This document shows positions 1-6,575 of a stretch of 9,232 bases of DNA, piece by piece. The stretch lies in contig CATYZV010000053.1 of the NCBI GenBank assembly GCA_958415865.1, forward strand, positions 1-9,232, written 5' to 3'. A program made the position numbers and the translations under genes. Within the stretch, counting starts at the first letter, position 1, and each line of letters starts with the position of its first letter. The stretch is from an uncultured Selenomonadaceae bacterium (GTDB taxonomy: Bacteria; Bacillota; Negativicutes; Selenomonadales; Selenomonadaceae). The notes under the pieces were generated by a model. The model saw only the letters and a program-made list of their open reading frames with translations, was not told the DNA's origin and ran no database searches.

Positions 1-56
1 GTATAATATATTAAGGAAATGATTTAAAACGAATACAAAAGGCAGGAATATCGAAT
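1..56 (+). promoter_or_regulatory. obgE leader with a possible -10 box
   Basis: TATAAT at 2-7 is a perfect -10 hexamer, but its -35 would lie left of the window, so it cannot be judged. The rest of the 56 nt is AT-rich and holds the obgE ribosome site GGCAGGA at 41-47. AAGGAAATG at 13-21 opens only a two-codon frame that ends at TAA 25-27. Confidence 0.25.
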
Positions 57-1340
57 ATGCAATTTATTGACAGAACGAAAATAATCGTCAAGGCTGGGGA
101 CGGAGGCCATGGTAAGTCGGCTTTCCGCAGGGAAAAATTTGTTCCTAAAGGCGGCCCTAGCGGCGGCGACGGCGGGCGCGGCGCGAATGTGATACTGCGC
201 GTCGACCGCAATATGAACACATTGCTGGACTTCCGCTACCACCGCAAGTTCACCGGCAAAAACGGCGGCAACGGCGATATAAAGAACCAGTACGGCAGAA
301 ATGCTGAAGACTGCATCATCAAAGTGCCGGAAGGCACGCTCGTAAAGGATGCCGACACGGGCGAAGTGCTGGCTGACCTCGTGCATGAAGGCGATGAAGC
401 AATCGTCGCTAAAGGCGGCAGGGGCGGACGCGGCAATGCCAAATTCGCTACGAGTGCCAACCGCGCTCCTACGTTTGCTGAACTCGGTGAACCGGGCGAA
501 GGCAGAAATCTGCTCTTGGAATTGAAGCTTCTTGCCGATGTCGGCTTGGTCGGCTATCCCAGCGTGGGCAAATCCAGCATGATAGCAAGCGTATCGGCAG
601 CGCGTCCGGAGATCGCCGACTACCACTTCACGACGATAACGCCGGTGCTCGGCGTGGTCAGCCTCGGCGGCGAACGCAATTTCGTCATGGCTGATATTCC
701 GGGACTCATCGAAGGCGCGTCAGAGGGCGTGGGACTCGGCCACGATTTTCTGCGCCATGTAGAGCGCACGAAGGTCTTGATTCACGTGCTCGATGCTTCC
801 GGCATTGAAGGGCGCGACCCGGTAGAGGATTTTGCCAAGATAAATAAAGAGCTGGCTCTTTACAGTGCCAAGCTCGCCAAGCGTCCTCAGGTCATCGCGG
901 CAAACAAGATGGACCTGCCGCAGAGCGCGGAAAATCTCAAGCGCATCCAAGCTATGGCGAAAGAACAGGGCATAGAAGTATTCCCTGTGTCGGCAGCGAC
1001 GAAGCAGGGCATGACGGAGCTTATGGAACACGTCTACAAGATGCTGCAGCAGCATCAGGAAGAACCGGAAGAAGTGCAGGCAGAAAAAGTCTACACGGCA
1101 AAACCGGATGAAGATGAGGAAATCACCATCAAGAGAGATATGACGGGCAACGGCTTTATCGTGTCCGGCAAGGCTATTGAAAAGCTCGTCGCCATGACGA
1201 ACTTCGGCAATGACGAAGCTATCCGCCGCTTCCAGTACATCTGGCGGCTCAAGGGCATCGACGAACAGCTGCGCCAAAAGGGCATTAAGGAAGGCGATAC
1301 CGTCCACATCGGTGAGATGGAATTTGAATACAGAAATTGA
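57..1340 (+). CDS. obgE: Obg-family GTPase ObgE/CgtA, ribosome assembly
   Basis: This is an essential cytoplasmic GTPase of late 50S ribosomal subunit assembly, also tied to stress signalling. The 427 residues fit the family. Seen in order: a glycine-rich Obg fold (about 1-157, with GDGG, GGPSGGDGG and GGRGGRGN stretches), a G domain (about 160-335) and a C-terminal OCT domain (about 355-425). GTPase motifs are complete: G1 GYPSVGKSS at 166-174, G2 FTTITP at 191-196, G3 DIPG at 213-216, G4 NKMD at 283-286 and G5 SAA at 312-314. An acidic linker lies at about 335-355. The ATG at 57 has GGCAGGA at 41-47 in front, with AGGA 9 nt from the start. In most bacteria the gene follows rplU-rpmA, which would lie just left of the window. 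It leads the apparent operon with yhbY 19 nt downstream. The identification is very secure. Confidence 0.98.
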   Translation: MQFIDRTKIIVKAGDGGHGKSAFRREKFVPKGGPSGGDGGRGANVILRVDRNMNTLLDFRYHRKFTGKNGGNGDIKNQYGRNAEDCIIKVPEGTLVKDADTGEVLADLVHEGDEAIVAKGGRGGRGNAKFATSANRAPTFAELGEPGEGRNLLLELKLLADVGLVGYPSVGKSSMIASVSAARPEIADYHFTTITPVLGVVSLGGERNFVMADIPGLIEGASEGVGLGHDFLRHVERTKVLIHVLDASGIEGRDPVEDFAKINKELALYSAKLAKRPQVIAANKMDLPQSAENLKRIQAMAKEQGIEVFPVSAATKQGMTELMEHVYKMLQQHQEEPEEVQAEKVYTAKPDEDEEITIKRDMTGNGFIVSGKAIEKLVAMTNFGNDEAIRRFQYIWRLKGIDEQLRQKGIKEGDTVHIGEMEFEYRN

Positions 1341-1359
1341 TTTTTAAGGAGATAGAAAT

Positions 1360-1668
1360 TTGATAAGAAATACACTTACAGGCAAACAGAAAAGATATCT
1401 GCGTTCACTCGGCATGACGATGGAGCCGATTGTACCGGTGGGCAAGGAAGGCGTTACGGCGGCAGTTGTGAAAAGCGCGTCGGATGCGATTGAAAAGCGC
1501 GAGCTTATAAAGGTGCGCGTACTGCAAAACTGCCCTGAAGATATCGAGGCGGCTATCTCAACGCTGGCAGAGCGCACTGATGCTGACCTCGTGCAGATAA
1601 TCGGCCGCAACGGGCTGCTTTGGAAGCGCAATTTCAAAAAGCCCAAGATTGAGTTCCCTAAAAAATAA
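1360..1668 (+). CDS. yhbY: YhbY/CRM-domain RNA-binding protein
   Basis: This small (102 aa) protein is made of a single CRM domain, a KH-like RNA-binding fold. In E. coli the homologue binds pre-50S particles, so a role in ribosome assembly beside obgE is expected (family knowledge). Family signs are the opening LTGKQKRYLRSLG at 6-18, VGKEGVT at 27-33, the ELIKVRV strand at 48-54, and the conserved loop IGRNGLLWKRN at 81-91, which carries the GxxG-type RNA-contact turn. The start is a TTG, supported by AAGGAG at 1346-1351 with 8 nt spacing; no ATG or GTG fits the conserved N-terminus. It lies 19 nt after obgE and 21 nt before proB, so co-transcription is likely. The lysine-rich tail (KKPKIEFPKK) is usual for the family. 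Confidence 0.95.
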   Translation: MIRNTLTGKQKRYLRSLGMTMEPIVPVGKEGVTAAVVKSASDAIEKRELIKVRVLQNCPEDIEAAISTLAERTDADLVQIIGRNGLLWKRNFKKPKIEFPKK

Positions 1669-1689
1669 TTAAAGAAGTGAGCTGCTGAT

Positions 1690-2829
1690 ATGTCATCACG
1701 TGAAGAATTATCCAAGGCACGGCGCATCGTAGTCAAGGTAGGCACGAGTACGCTGAACTACGGTACAGGCAAACTGAATATCGAAAAGATGGAGCTATTG
1801 GTGCGCGAGCTGTCGGATTTGGCAAATCAGGGGCGCGAGATAATTCTCGTGTCCTCCGGTGCTGTTGGTGCGGGCTTGGAGCGCATGAAGCGTCATGAGC
1901 GTCCCAAGACGATACCGGAAAAGCAGGCGCTAGCGGCTGTAGGTCAGGGCATTTTGATGCACCTTTACGAAAAATTATTTTCTGAATACGGCCAGACGGT
2001 GGCGCAGGTGCTGCTCACGAAGGAAAATTCGCGGCAGTATTCTCAGTACATCAATTCGCGCAACGCGCTGACGGCTCTTTTGGCTATGGGCGTTATACCT
2101 ATAATCAATGAAAACGATGCCGTGGCAGTCGATGAATTGAAGATCGGCGACAACGATACGCTGTCGGCAACGGTGGCAACATTGGTGGATGCCGATGCTC
2201 TGATAATACTTTCCGACATAGAAGGACTTTACACGGCAAATCCCGCCTCGGACCCGTCAGCTGTGCTGCTGCACGAAGTCAAAAGCATCACGCCGCAGAT
2301 TGAAAAGATGGCGGGCGGTGCAGGGACTTCGATGGGCACAGGCGGCATGATGACGAAAATCCGCGCGGCGAAGATAGCCGTCAATTCCGGCATAACTATG
2401 GTGATTGCCTCCGGCAGCCGTCAGAGCATAATCCGCCGCCTGCTCAAGGGCGAAGAGCTGGGCACTGTTTTCCCGGCAAAGGAAATTCACCTAAAGCGGC
2501 GCAAGTCGTGGCTGGCCTTCGGCAAGCAGCTGTCGGGCGATATCATCGTCGATGCCGGCTGTGCCAAGGCGGTATTGTCAGGCTCCAGCCTGCTCGCCGT
2601 GGGCATCAAGGCAGTGGACGGCGATTTTGAGCGCGGCAGCACCGTGCGCATAATCTCGCCTGACGGCAGGGAAATAGCGCGCGGCAGCGTCAATTACAGC
2701 GCGGCTATGCTCAATATCTTAAAGGGCCGCCAGACGAGTGAGTTCGAGCAGATACTGAGCAGGCTGGGCATTGACTGCCCGCTGTTTGACGAGGCTGTCC
2801 ACCGCGACAATATGGTACTTATGATCTGA
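1690..2829 (+). CDS. proB: Glutamate 5-kinase (PUA-domain form)
   Basis: ProB phosphorylates glutamate to gamma-glutamyl phosphate, the first and normally proline-inhibited step of proline synthesis in the cytoplasm. The 379 residues match the long, two-domain form. The amino-acid kinase domain (about 8-260) shows VVKVGTST at 14-21, SSGAVGAG at 55-62, NEND at 140-143, GDNDTLSA at 153-160, SDIEGLYTANP at 175-185 and the GTGGM substrate loop at 217-221. A PUA domain follows (about 281-355), and the chain ends in the typical VHRDNMVLM. The ATG at 1690 has only a modest GAAGTGA ribosome site (1674-1680). The 21-nt gap after yhbY leaves no room for a proline T-box leader, so regulation here is probably by enzyme feedback and operon transcription. 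proA follows after 36 nt. Confidence 0.97.
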   Translation: MSSREELSKARRIVVKVGTSTLNYGTGKLNIEKMELLVRELSDLANQGREIILVSSGAVGAGLERMKRHERPKTIPEKQALAAVGQGILMHLYEKLFSEYGQTVAQVLLTKENSRQYSQYINSRNALTALLAMGVIPIINENDAVAVDELKIGDNDTLSATVATLVDADALIILSDIEGLYTANPASDPSAVLLHEVKSITPQIEKMAGGAGTSMGTGGMMTKIRAAKIAVNSGITMVIASGSRQSIIRRLLKGEELGTVFPAKEIHLKRRKSWLAFGKQLSGDIIVDAGCAKAVLSGSSLLAVGIKAVDGDFERGSTVRIISPDGREIARGSVNYSAAMLNILKGRQTSEFEQILSRLGIDCPLFDEAVHRDNMVLMI

Positions 2830-2846
2830 TATATTATATATATTAT
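2829..2846 (+). repeat. 9-nt perfect tandem repeat (ATATATTAT x2)
   Basis: Two back-to-back copies of ATATATTAT occupy 2829-2837 and 2838-2846, beginning on the last base of the proB stop and running into TATAAT at 2844-2849. The repeat fills most of the proB-proA gap and is much more AT-rich than its flanks. It resembles a slippage-type duplication. A TATAAT here could act as a -10 element for proA, but no good -35 lies at 16-18 nt, so I do not call a promoter. Confidence 0.6.
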
Positions 2847-2865
2847 AATGAAGGTGATTTATTAA

Positions 2866-4143
2866 ATGAACGCAGATAATAATCCCGGTATTGATATCAA
2901 AGATGCCGTTACAGCTCAGGCGATAGAGGCAAAAAAGGCATCGCGCGCATTGTCGCTATTGTCGTCGCACGATAAGAACAAAGCTCTGCTGAGCATGGCT
3001 GATGTGCTGGAAACAAAAGTCGCTCTGCTCTTGCAGGAAAATGCCGCCGATATGGAAGAGGGCAGGAAAAAAGGCTTGTCGGCTGCACTGCTCGACCGCC
3101 TGCTGCTGACGGCGGAACGCGTGCATCAGATGGCACACGGCCTGCGTCAGATAGCCAATCTGCCCGATCCCGTGGGCAGCGGCATAATGTCGATGCGCCG
3201 CCCCAACGGTCTCGACATCCGCTGCATCCGCGTGCCTCTGGGACTCGTCGGCATAATCTACGAAGCGCGCCCCAATGTTACTGCCGATGCCATCGGCCTC
3301 TGCCTCAAATCGGGCAATGCCGTGATGCTGCGCGGCGGCTCGGAAGCGATCCACTCCAATAAGGCATTGTCTTTCATCTTGGCGGAAGCGGCTTACAGTG
3401 CGGGCATTCCGAAGGGCAGCATTCAATTCGTCGCTCATACGGAGCATGAAGCAGTCGATGTTATGATGCACCTCAGCCAATTCATCGACGTGATAATTCC
3501 GCGCGGCGGTGCAGGGCTGATTCAGCACGTCAAGAACAACAGCACCGTGCCCGTGATCGAAACGGGTGTCGGCAACTGCCACGTCTATGTGGACAGCGAG
3601 TTTGATGCGGATACTGCAAGCCGCATAATCATAAATGCCAAGACTTCGCGCCCTGCCGTATGCAATGCTATTGAAACGGTGCTGCTCCATCAGGATGCGG
3701 CCAATGAATTTCTGCTGAGCCTCTGCAAGCAGCTTCAGGAACACAAAGTGGAAATACGCGGCTGCGAACGCTGCCTCGACATCTGCTCGGACTTAAAGCC
3801 TGCCACGGAAGAAGACTGGTCGACTGAGTACGGCGATCTGATTCTGTCGATGAAGATAGTAGATGATATAGATGAAGCGATTGAACATATAAATACGTAT
3901 GGCAGCGGTCATTCCGAAGCCATCATCACGACGAATTACTACCACGCTTTGAAATTCCAGCGCATGGTCGATGCCGCAGCCGTCTACGTCAATGCCTCGA
4001 CGCGCTTTACCGACGGCAATGAATTCGGCTTCGGTGCGGAAATCGGCATCAGCACTCAGAAGCTGCACGCCAGAGGACCGATGGGGCTTCAGGCACTGAC
4101 GACGATGAAGTACTTGATATACGGCGAAGGCCAAGTGCGCTGA
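2866..4143 (+). CDS. proA: Gamma-glutamyl phosphate reductase
   Basis: ProA reduces gamma-glutamyl phosphate with NADPH to glutamate-5-semialdehyde, which cyclises towards proline. The 425 residues are the normal length. It is an aldehyde-dehydrogenase fold protein: the family stretch RVPLGLVGIIYEARPNVT lies at 122-139, LKSGNAVMLRGG at 147-158, IPRGGAGLI at 211-219, the catalytic cysteine is C266 in RPAVCNAIET (262-271), and HARGPMGL is at 401-408. The ATG at 2866 has AAGGTGAT (2851-2858) 7 nt ahead. The first 15 or so residues (MNADNNPGIDIKDAV) form a short polar lead, common in this family. Next to proB it completes the two-step route; proC is not in the window. The stop overlaps the next ATG by one base, suggesting translational coupling. 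Confidence 0.98.
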   Translation: MNADNNPGIDIKDAVTAQAIEAKKASRALSLLSSHDKNKALLSMADVLETKVALLLQENAADMEEGRKKGLSAALLDRLLLTAERVHQMAHGLRQIANLPDPVGSGIMSMRRPNGLDIRCIRVPLGLVGIIYEARPNVTADAIGLCLKSGNAVMLRGGSEAIHSNKALSFILAEAAYSAGIPKGSIQFVAHTEHEAVDVMMHLSQFIDVIIPRGGAGLIQHVKNNSTVPVIETGVGNCHVYVDSEFDADTASRIIINAKTSRPAVCNAIETVLLHQDAANEFLLSLCKQLQEHKVEIRGCERCLDICSDLKPATEEDWSTEYGDLILSMKIVDDIDEAIEHINTYGSGHSEAIITTNYYHALKFQRMVDAAAVYVNASTRFTDGNEFGFGAEIGISTQKLHARGPMGLQALTTMKYLIYGEGQVR

Positions 4144-4295
4144 TGCAGTATCTGAAGAACTGCATTCGGGTCTTTCGGGACTACTGGCACACGAAAAAGG
4201 GCAGGCACGATATCATAGATTACGCTAAGGGCATACTGCTGTTTTTGCTGATCAGCACTGTGCTTGCAGTGATAGTAGGATATTTTGCCGCATAA
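4143..4295 (+). CDS. Small single-pass membrane protein, unknown function
   Basis: This is a 50-codon frame whose ATG (4143-4145) shares its A with the proA stop TGA (4141-4143) and which ends at TAA 4293-4295. I do not recognise the family. The first 30 residues are polar and strongly basic (FRDYWHTKKGRHDIIDYAKG at 11-30); residues 31-49 are a clean hydrophobic span (ILLFLLISTVLAVIVGYFA), so one membrane helix with a cytoplasmic, basic N-terminus is predicted by the positive-inside rule. There is no signal-peptidase site or lipobox. The only ribosome-site-like bases are GAAGG at 4126-4130, 12 nt ahead, so translation probably depends on ribosomes finishing proA. The tight packing between proA and nadD, the intact frame and the clear amphipathic-then-hydrophobic layout argue for a real gene. 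Confidence 0.7.
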   Translation: MQYLKNCIRVFRDYWHTKKGRHDIIDYAKGILLFLLISTVLAVIVGYFAA

Positions 4296-4322
4296 ATTTA
4301 CATTATGGAGCGATTAGGAACA

Positions 4323-4946
4323 ATGAAGCCAATGACAGTTTATCAGCCGATCAAACCGCGCAGAATAGGCGTGATGGGCGGCACTTTTGATCCGATTCAC
4401 CTAGGGCACCTGATGATAGCTGAAGCCGTCTGGAATGAGTACAAGCTCGATAAAATCCTGTTCATTCCCTCGGCAAATCCTCCGCATAAGGACAATGTCC
4501 TGACTTCGGCAAAGCACCGCTTCAACATGGCTCTGCTGGCGACGTGCTCCAATCCTCATTTTGAAGTATCTTCTATTGAAATGGAGCGGACAGGGCCGTC
4601 GTACACCGTCGATACGATAAAAGAGCTCAGGCGGCTTTACGGCGAATCAACTGAGCTGTACTTCATAATCGGAGCTGACAGCATAAAAGAGCTGCCCACC
4701 TGGCACAATATAGATGAGCTTTTGACGCTGTGCCATTTCGTGGCTACGCGGAGGCCGGGCTACGCGCCGGACCTGACGGTGATAGAGCAGCTCTACAAGG
4801 ATGCTGATATCCACATACTGGAAACGCCGGAGCTGGAGATATCCTCGACGGACATCCGCCGGCGCATCAAAAAAGGATATTCCATTCAGTATATAACGAC
4901 GGAACAGGTGGAACAGTACATCAGAAAAGAAGGGCTCTATTTATAA
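4323..4946 (+). CDS. nadD: Nicotinate-nucleotide adenylyltransferase
   Basis: NadD joins nicotinate mononucleotide and ATP to give deamido-NAD, an essential step in NAD synthesis. The nucleotidyltransferase fold is plain: GGTFDPIHLGH at residues 19-29 holds the HxGH nucleotide-binding motif, GPSYTVDTI lies at 91-99 and ISSTDIRRR at 173-181 is the C-terminal phosphate-binding motif. From ATG 4323 the protein has 207 residues, within the family range. An in-frame ATG at 4305 (six more residues) has no ribosome site in front. The 4323 start has AGGA at 4316-4319 (3 nt) and GGAG at 4307-4310 (12 nt), so neither spacing is ideal; ATG 4332 is also possible. The gene closes the upstream operon. Its usual followers yqeK and rsfS are not here. 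Confidence 0.96.
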   Translation: MKPMTVYQPIKPRRIGVMGGTFDPIHLGHLMIAEAVWNEYKLDKILFIPSANPPHKDNVLTSAKHRFNMALLATCSNPHFEVSSIEMERTGPSYTVDTIKELRRLYGESTELYFIIGADSIKELPTWHNIDELLTLCHFVATRRPGYAPDLTVIEQLYKDADIHILETPELEISSTDIRRRIKKGYSIQYITTEQVEQYIRKEGLYL

Positions 4947-4991
4947 ACCTCAAAGCATATGGAATATCTGAAATTCAGCCGGTACAGATAC

Positions 4992-5020
4992 TAGTCAATA
5001 CAGTGCAAATATGCTAGAAT
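4992..5020 (+). promoter_or_regulatory. Candidate sigma-A promoter for the rodZ-like gene and nrdR
   Basis: The -35 box TAGTCA (4992-4997, 4 of 6 to consensus), a 17-nt spacer and the -10 box TAGAAT (5015-5020, 5 of 6) form a well-spaced match. TGC directly before the -10 gives an extended -10. The start of transcription would fall near 5027, leaving a leader of about 50 nt. It is the best promoter match in the window and sits where a new transcription unit is expected. Confidence 0.55.
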
Positions 5021-5061
5021 AAAAGACAAATCAAAATCATTATTATTAAAAACACTTCACA

Positions 5062-5073
5062 GGGAAGGTGATC
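5062..5073 (+). promoter_or_regulatory. Ribosome binding site fixing the rodZ-like start at TTG 5077
   Basis: GGGAAGGTGATC matches the anti-Shine-Dalgarno sequence well, with GGTGATC at 5067-5073. The longest frame would start at GTG 5068, which lies inside this site and cannot be the start. The in-frame TTG at 5077, 6 nt after AGGTG, is correctly placed. Confidence 0.75.
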
Positions 5074-5076
5074 TTT

Positions 5077-5958
5077 TTGTTAGGCGATCTGCTGCGCAAG
5101 GCGCGCGAAGAAAAAAATCTTTCATTAAACGATATTGAGAAGGAAACGAATATACGAAAGCTCTACATTAAGGCTATTGAAGACGGCGACTACGACAAGC
5201 TACCGGGGGAAGTATTCTTAAAGGGCTTCATCAAATCGTATGCTAAATTCCTCGGCATGGACGGCCAGGCGATGGTAGCGCAGTACAAAGCAGAGAAAAA
5301 CGGCGCAGCTCCTGCCGCTGATGCAGCTAGTGCACCGCAGCAGGAAGAACAGGAAGCATCGGAGCAGAAAGATGAGCCGAAAGAAGAAAAAGCGGCTGAG
5401 GATACAGCAAAAGCAGAAGCAGATTCCGAGCATGGCAAAGTCAACATCCTCAATACCGGCAGCGATGAATACTTAAAGCCGCAAAGCTCAGGCAGCAAGA
5501 AGAACATCATCATTTTGGTCGTAATCATCATAGCCATCATCGCAGGGGCGGCGGCATATCTGTCCAGCCAGAACTCCGGCGAACCCAAGCCGTCAGCACC
5601 GCCTGCTTCCTCGCAGGAAGCTCAGCCTCAGCAACAGCAGCAGCCGGCACAGCAGCCTGCAGCTCCTGTCAGCGGTGCCCAGGTCAGTGCTGTATTTGCT
5701 CAGGACTGCTGGACTGAAGTAAAGGTAGACGGCAATGTCGTACTGTCTGAAACTGTAAAAGCCGGTTCCAACCTGAACTGGAAGGGTGCTAAAGAAGTCG
5801 AAGTTACGGTCGGCAATGCCGGTGCAGCTGATTTCACGTTCAACGGACAGCCCGCAGGCAAGCTCGGTGCAGAAGGTGCAGTCGTAACGAAGAAGTTCGC
5901 AGCTCCTGATGCCGGTGCAGCTCCGGCGGCAAATGCTCAGCCTGCTCAGCAGCAATAA
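5077..5958 (+). CDS. rodZ: RodZ-like protein: HTH, membrane helix, DUF4115-like domain
   Basis: RodZ links the MreB cytoskeleton to the rod-shape cell-wall machinery; family members are bitopic inner-membrane proteins. From TTG 5077 there are 293 residues. Seen in order: an N-terminal Xre-type helix-turn-helix (about 3-65: LGDLLRKAREEKNLSLNDIE opening, then LPGEVFLKGFIKSYAKFLG), which in this family binds MreB rather than DNA; a low-complexity Glu/Lys/Ala linker (about 80-125); a membrane helix (about 143-162); a Pro/Gln/Ala-rich outer linker with five glutamines in a row (185-189); and a DUF4115-like beta domain (about 203-270) with CWTEVKVDGNVVLSE and VTVGNAGAADFTFNGQPAGKLG. An Ala/Gln tail ends the chain. 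It appears to share a promoter with nrdR, 43 nt downstream. The family is often found near pgsA or ftsK; its place here is unusual. A transcription regulator with a sensor domain is the less likely alternative. Confidence 0.85.
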   Translation: MLGDLLRKAREEKNLSLNDIEKETNIRKLYIKAIEDGDYDKLPGEVFLKGFIKSYAKFLGMDGQAMVAQYKAEKNGAAPAADAASAPQQEEQEASEQKDEPKEEKAAEDTAKAEADSEHGKVNILNTGSDEYLKPQSSGSKKNIIILVVIIIAIIAGAAAYLSSQNSGEPKPSAPPASSQEAQPQQQQQPAQQPAAPVSGAQVSAVFAQDCWTEVKVDGNVVLSETVKAGSNLNWKGAKEVEVTVGNAGAADFTFNGQPAGKLGAEGAVVTKKFAAPDAGAAPAANAQPAQQQ

Positions 5959-5990
5959 ATAAAATTAGATGATTAGAAGTGATTTGTACT

Positions 5991-5998
5991 GAGGTGAT
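5991..5998 (+). promoter_or_regulatory. Ribosome binding site of nrdR, approximately duplicated upstream
   Basis: GAGGTGAT is a strong site 3-5 nt before the nrdR ATG at 6002. The 15 nt just upstream (5976-5990, GAAGTGATTTGTACT) look like an imperfect copy of 5991-6005 (GAGGTGATTTTATGA). The upstream copy has no usable start behind it: TTG 5984 would give only two codons. Confidence 0.6.
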
Positions 5999-6001
5999 TT
6001 T

Positions 6002-6499
6002 ATGAAATGCCCATACTGTGCAGCTCCAGACAGCCGTGTGGTGGATTCCCGCACCACGGACGACGGCAACTCCATAAGACGGCGGCGTGAATGTCCGGCC
6101 TGCGGCAGACGCTTCACCACGTACGAAGCCGTTGAGCGGACTCCGCTGATGGTCATAAAAAATGACGGCAAACGGGCAGTGTTCGACAAGAACAAGCTCT
6201 TAAACGGCATAATCCGTTCATGCTACAAGCGGGACATTCCGGCGGAAAAGATACTGAATCTAGCCGACGATATCGAAAAAGAACTGCGCAATACCATGAA
6301 GCATGAGATTTCGAGCAAGGCGATCGGCGAAGTGGTCATGCGCTACTTAAAAGGCTTTGACAAGGTGGCGTACATCCGCTTTGCCTCTGTCTACCGCAAG
6401 TTCTCCGATGTGGACAGCTTCAAGCAGGAATTGGACAATCTAAACGCTCCCGGCGAATCATCCTCTAAATCATCCGGCGCAAATAGACGCAGCCGATGA
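6002..6499 (+). CDS. nrdR: NrdR transcriptional repressor of ribonucleotide reductase genes
   Basis: NrdR senses ATP/dATP and represses nrd genes through paired NrdR boxes. The zinc ribbon (1-45) has its four ligands, C3 and C6 in CPYC and C31 and C34 in CPAC, with the family stretch SRVVDSR at 11-17, IRRRREC at 25-31 and RRFTTYE at 36-42. The ATP-cone (about 48-138) runs from [18 protein letters not shown] through [15 protein letters not shown]. At 165 residues it is about 15 longer than E. coli NrdR because of a Ser/Arg/Lys-rich tail (about 150-165), which is probably disordered. A strong ribosome site sets the ATG. It lies 43 nt after the rodZ-like gene with no convincing promoter between, and the transcript ends at the terminator just downstream. 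I found no NrdR box in the window, so its targets are elsewhere. Confidence 0.97.
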   Translation: MKCPYCAAPDSRVVDSRTTDDGNSIRRRRECPACGRRFTTYEAVERTPLMVIKNDGKRAVFDKNKLLNGIIRSCYKRDIPAEKILNLADDIEKELRNTMKHEISSKAIGEVVMRYLKGFDKVAYIRFASVYRKFSDVDSFKQELDNLNAPGESSSKSSGANRRSR

Positions 6500-6517
6500 T
6501 ATCCGAATTGAAAGGCG

Positions 6518-6549
6518 AAAGGCTCACTTGTGATAAAGTGGGCCTTTTT
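6518..6549 (+). terminator. Rho-independent terminator after nrdR
   Basis: The 5' arm AAAGGCTCACTT (6518-6529) pairs with AAGTGGGCCTTT (6536-6547) across a 6-nt loop: 12 pairs, one of them G-U. Five T residues (6545-6549) close the structure, partly inside the stem. It starts 19 nt after the nrdR stop and ends the rodZ-nrdR unit. Confidence 0.88.
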
Positions 6550-6575
6550 ACTATTATGCGCGGCTGTGTTATTAT
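6547..6575 (+). promoter_or_regulatory. Candidate promoter for the radical SAM gene, overlapping the terminator
   Basis: The -35 TTTACT (6547-6552, 4 of 6), a 17-nt spacer and the -10 TATTAT (6570-6575, 5 of 6) lie just upstream of the gene. TGT directly before the -10 makes an extended -10. A second -10-like TATAAC at 6575-6580 lacks a matching -35. The -35 uses the last T residues of the nrdR terminator. Transcription would start near 6582, about 20 nt before the ribosome site. Confidence 0.5.

Larger units (their letters stand above)
4947..5076. other. Intergenic gap nadD to rodZ-like gene
   Basis: This is the longest non-coding gap in the window, about 130 nt. After nadD there is no hairpin followed by a T-run, so read-through from the upstream operon is not excluded. 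An 11-nt perfect palindrome CTGAAATTCAG sits at 4968-4978. A 7-nt inverted pair, AGCATAT at 4954-4960 and ATATGCT at 5009-5015, brackets it; the right half touches the proposed -10. These could be an operator or chance. A promoter and ribosome site are listed separately. Confidence 0.6.

Noticed and set aside
24..626. 200-codon minus-strand frame opposite the Obg domain
   Set aside because: It arises from the glycine-codon-rich Obg domain read in reverse, giving an Ala-rich nonsense protein.
720..1307. 195-codon minus-strand frame within obgE
   Set aside because: It is a shadow of the obgE coding frame; composition is His/Arg/Phe-rich and no family is recognisable.
1669..1689. Proline T-box or other riboswitch before proB
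   Set aside because: Only 21 nt separate yhbY from proB, far too little for a T-box leader, and no such fold is seen in the proB-proA gap.
2821..2849. Internal proA promoter
   Set aside because: TATAAT at 2844-2849 is perfect, but at 16-18 nt upstream there is no -35 match better than chance; TTATGA at 2819-2824 needs a 19-nt spacer.
2848..2865. Short upstream frame starting at ATG 2848 before proA
   Set aside because: It has only five codons before TAA and overlaps the proA ribosome site, so it is unlikely to be a real leader peptide.
2956..3744. 262-codon open frame on the minus strand inside proA
   Set aside because: It is wholly antisense to the well-conserved proA, has no recognisable motifs or ribosome site, and is explained by codon bias in the GC-rich coding strand.
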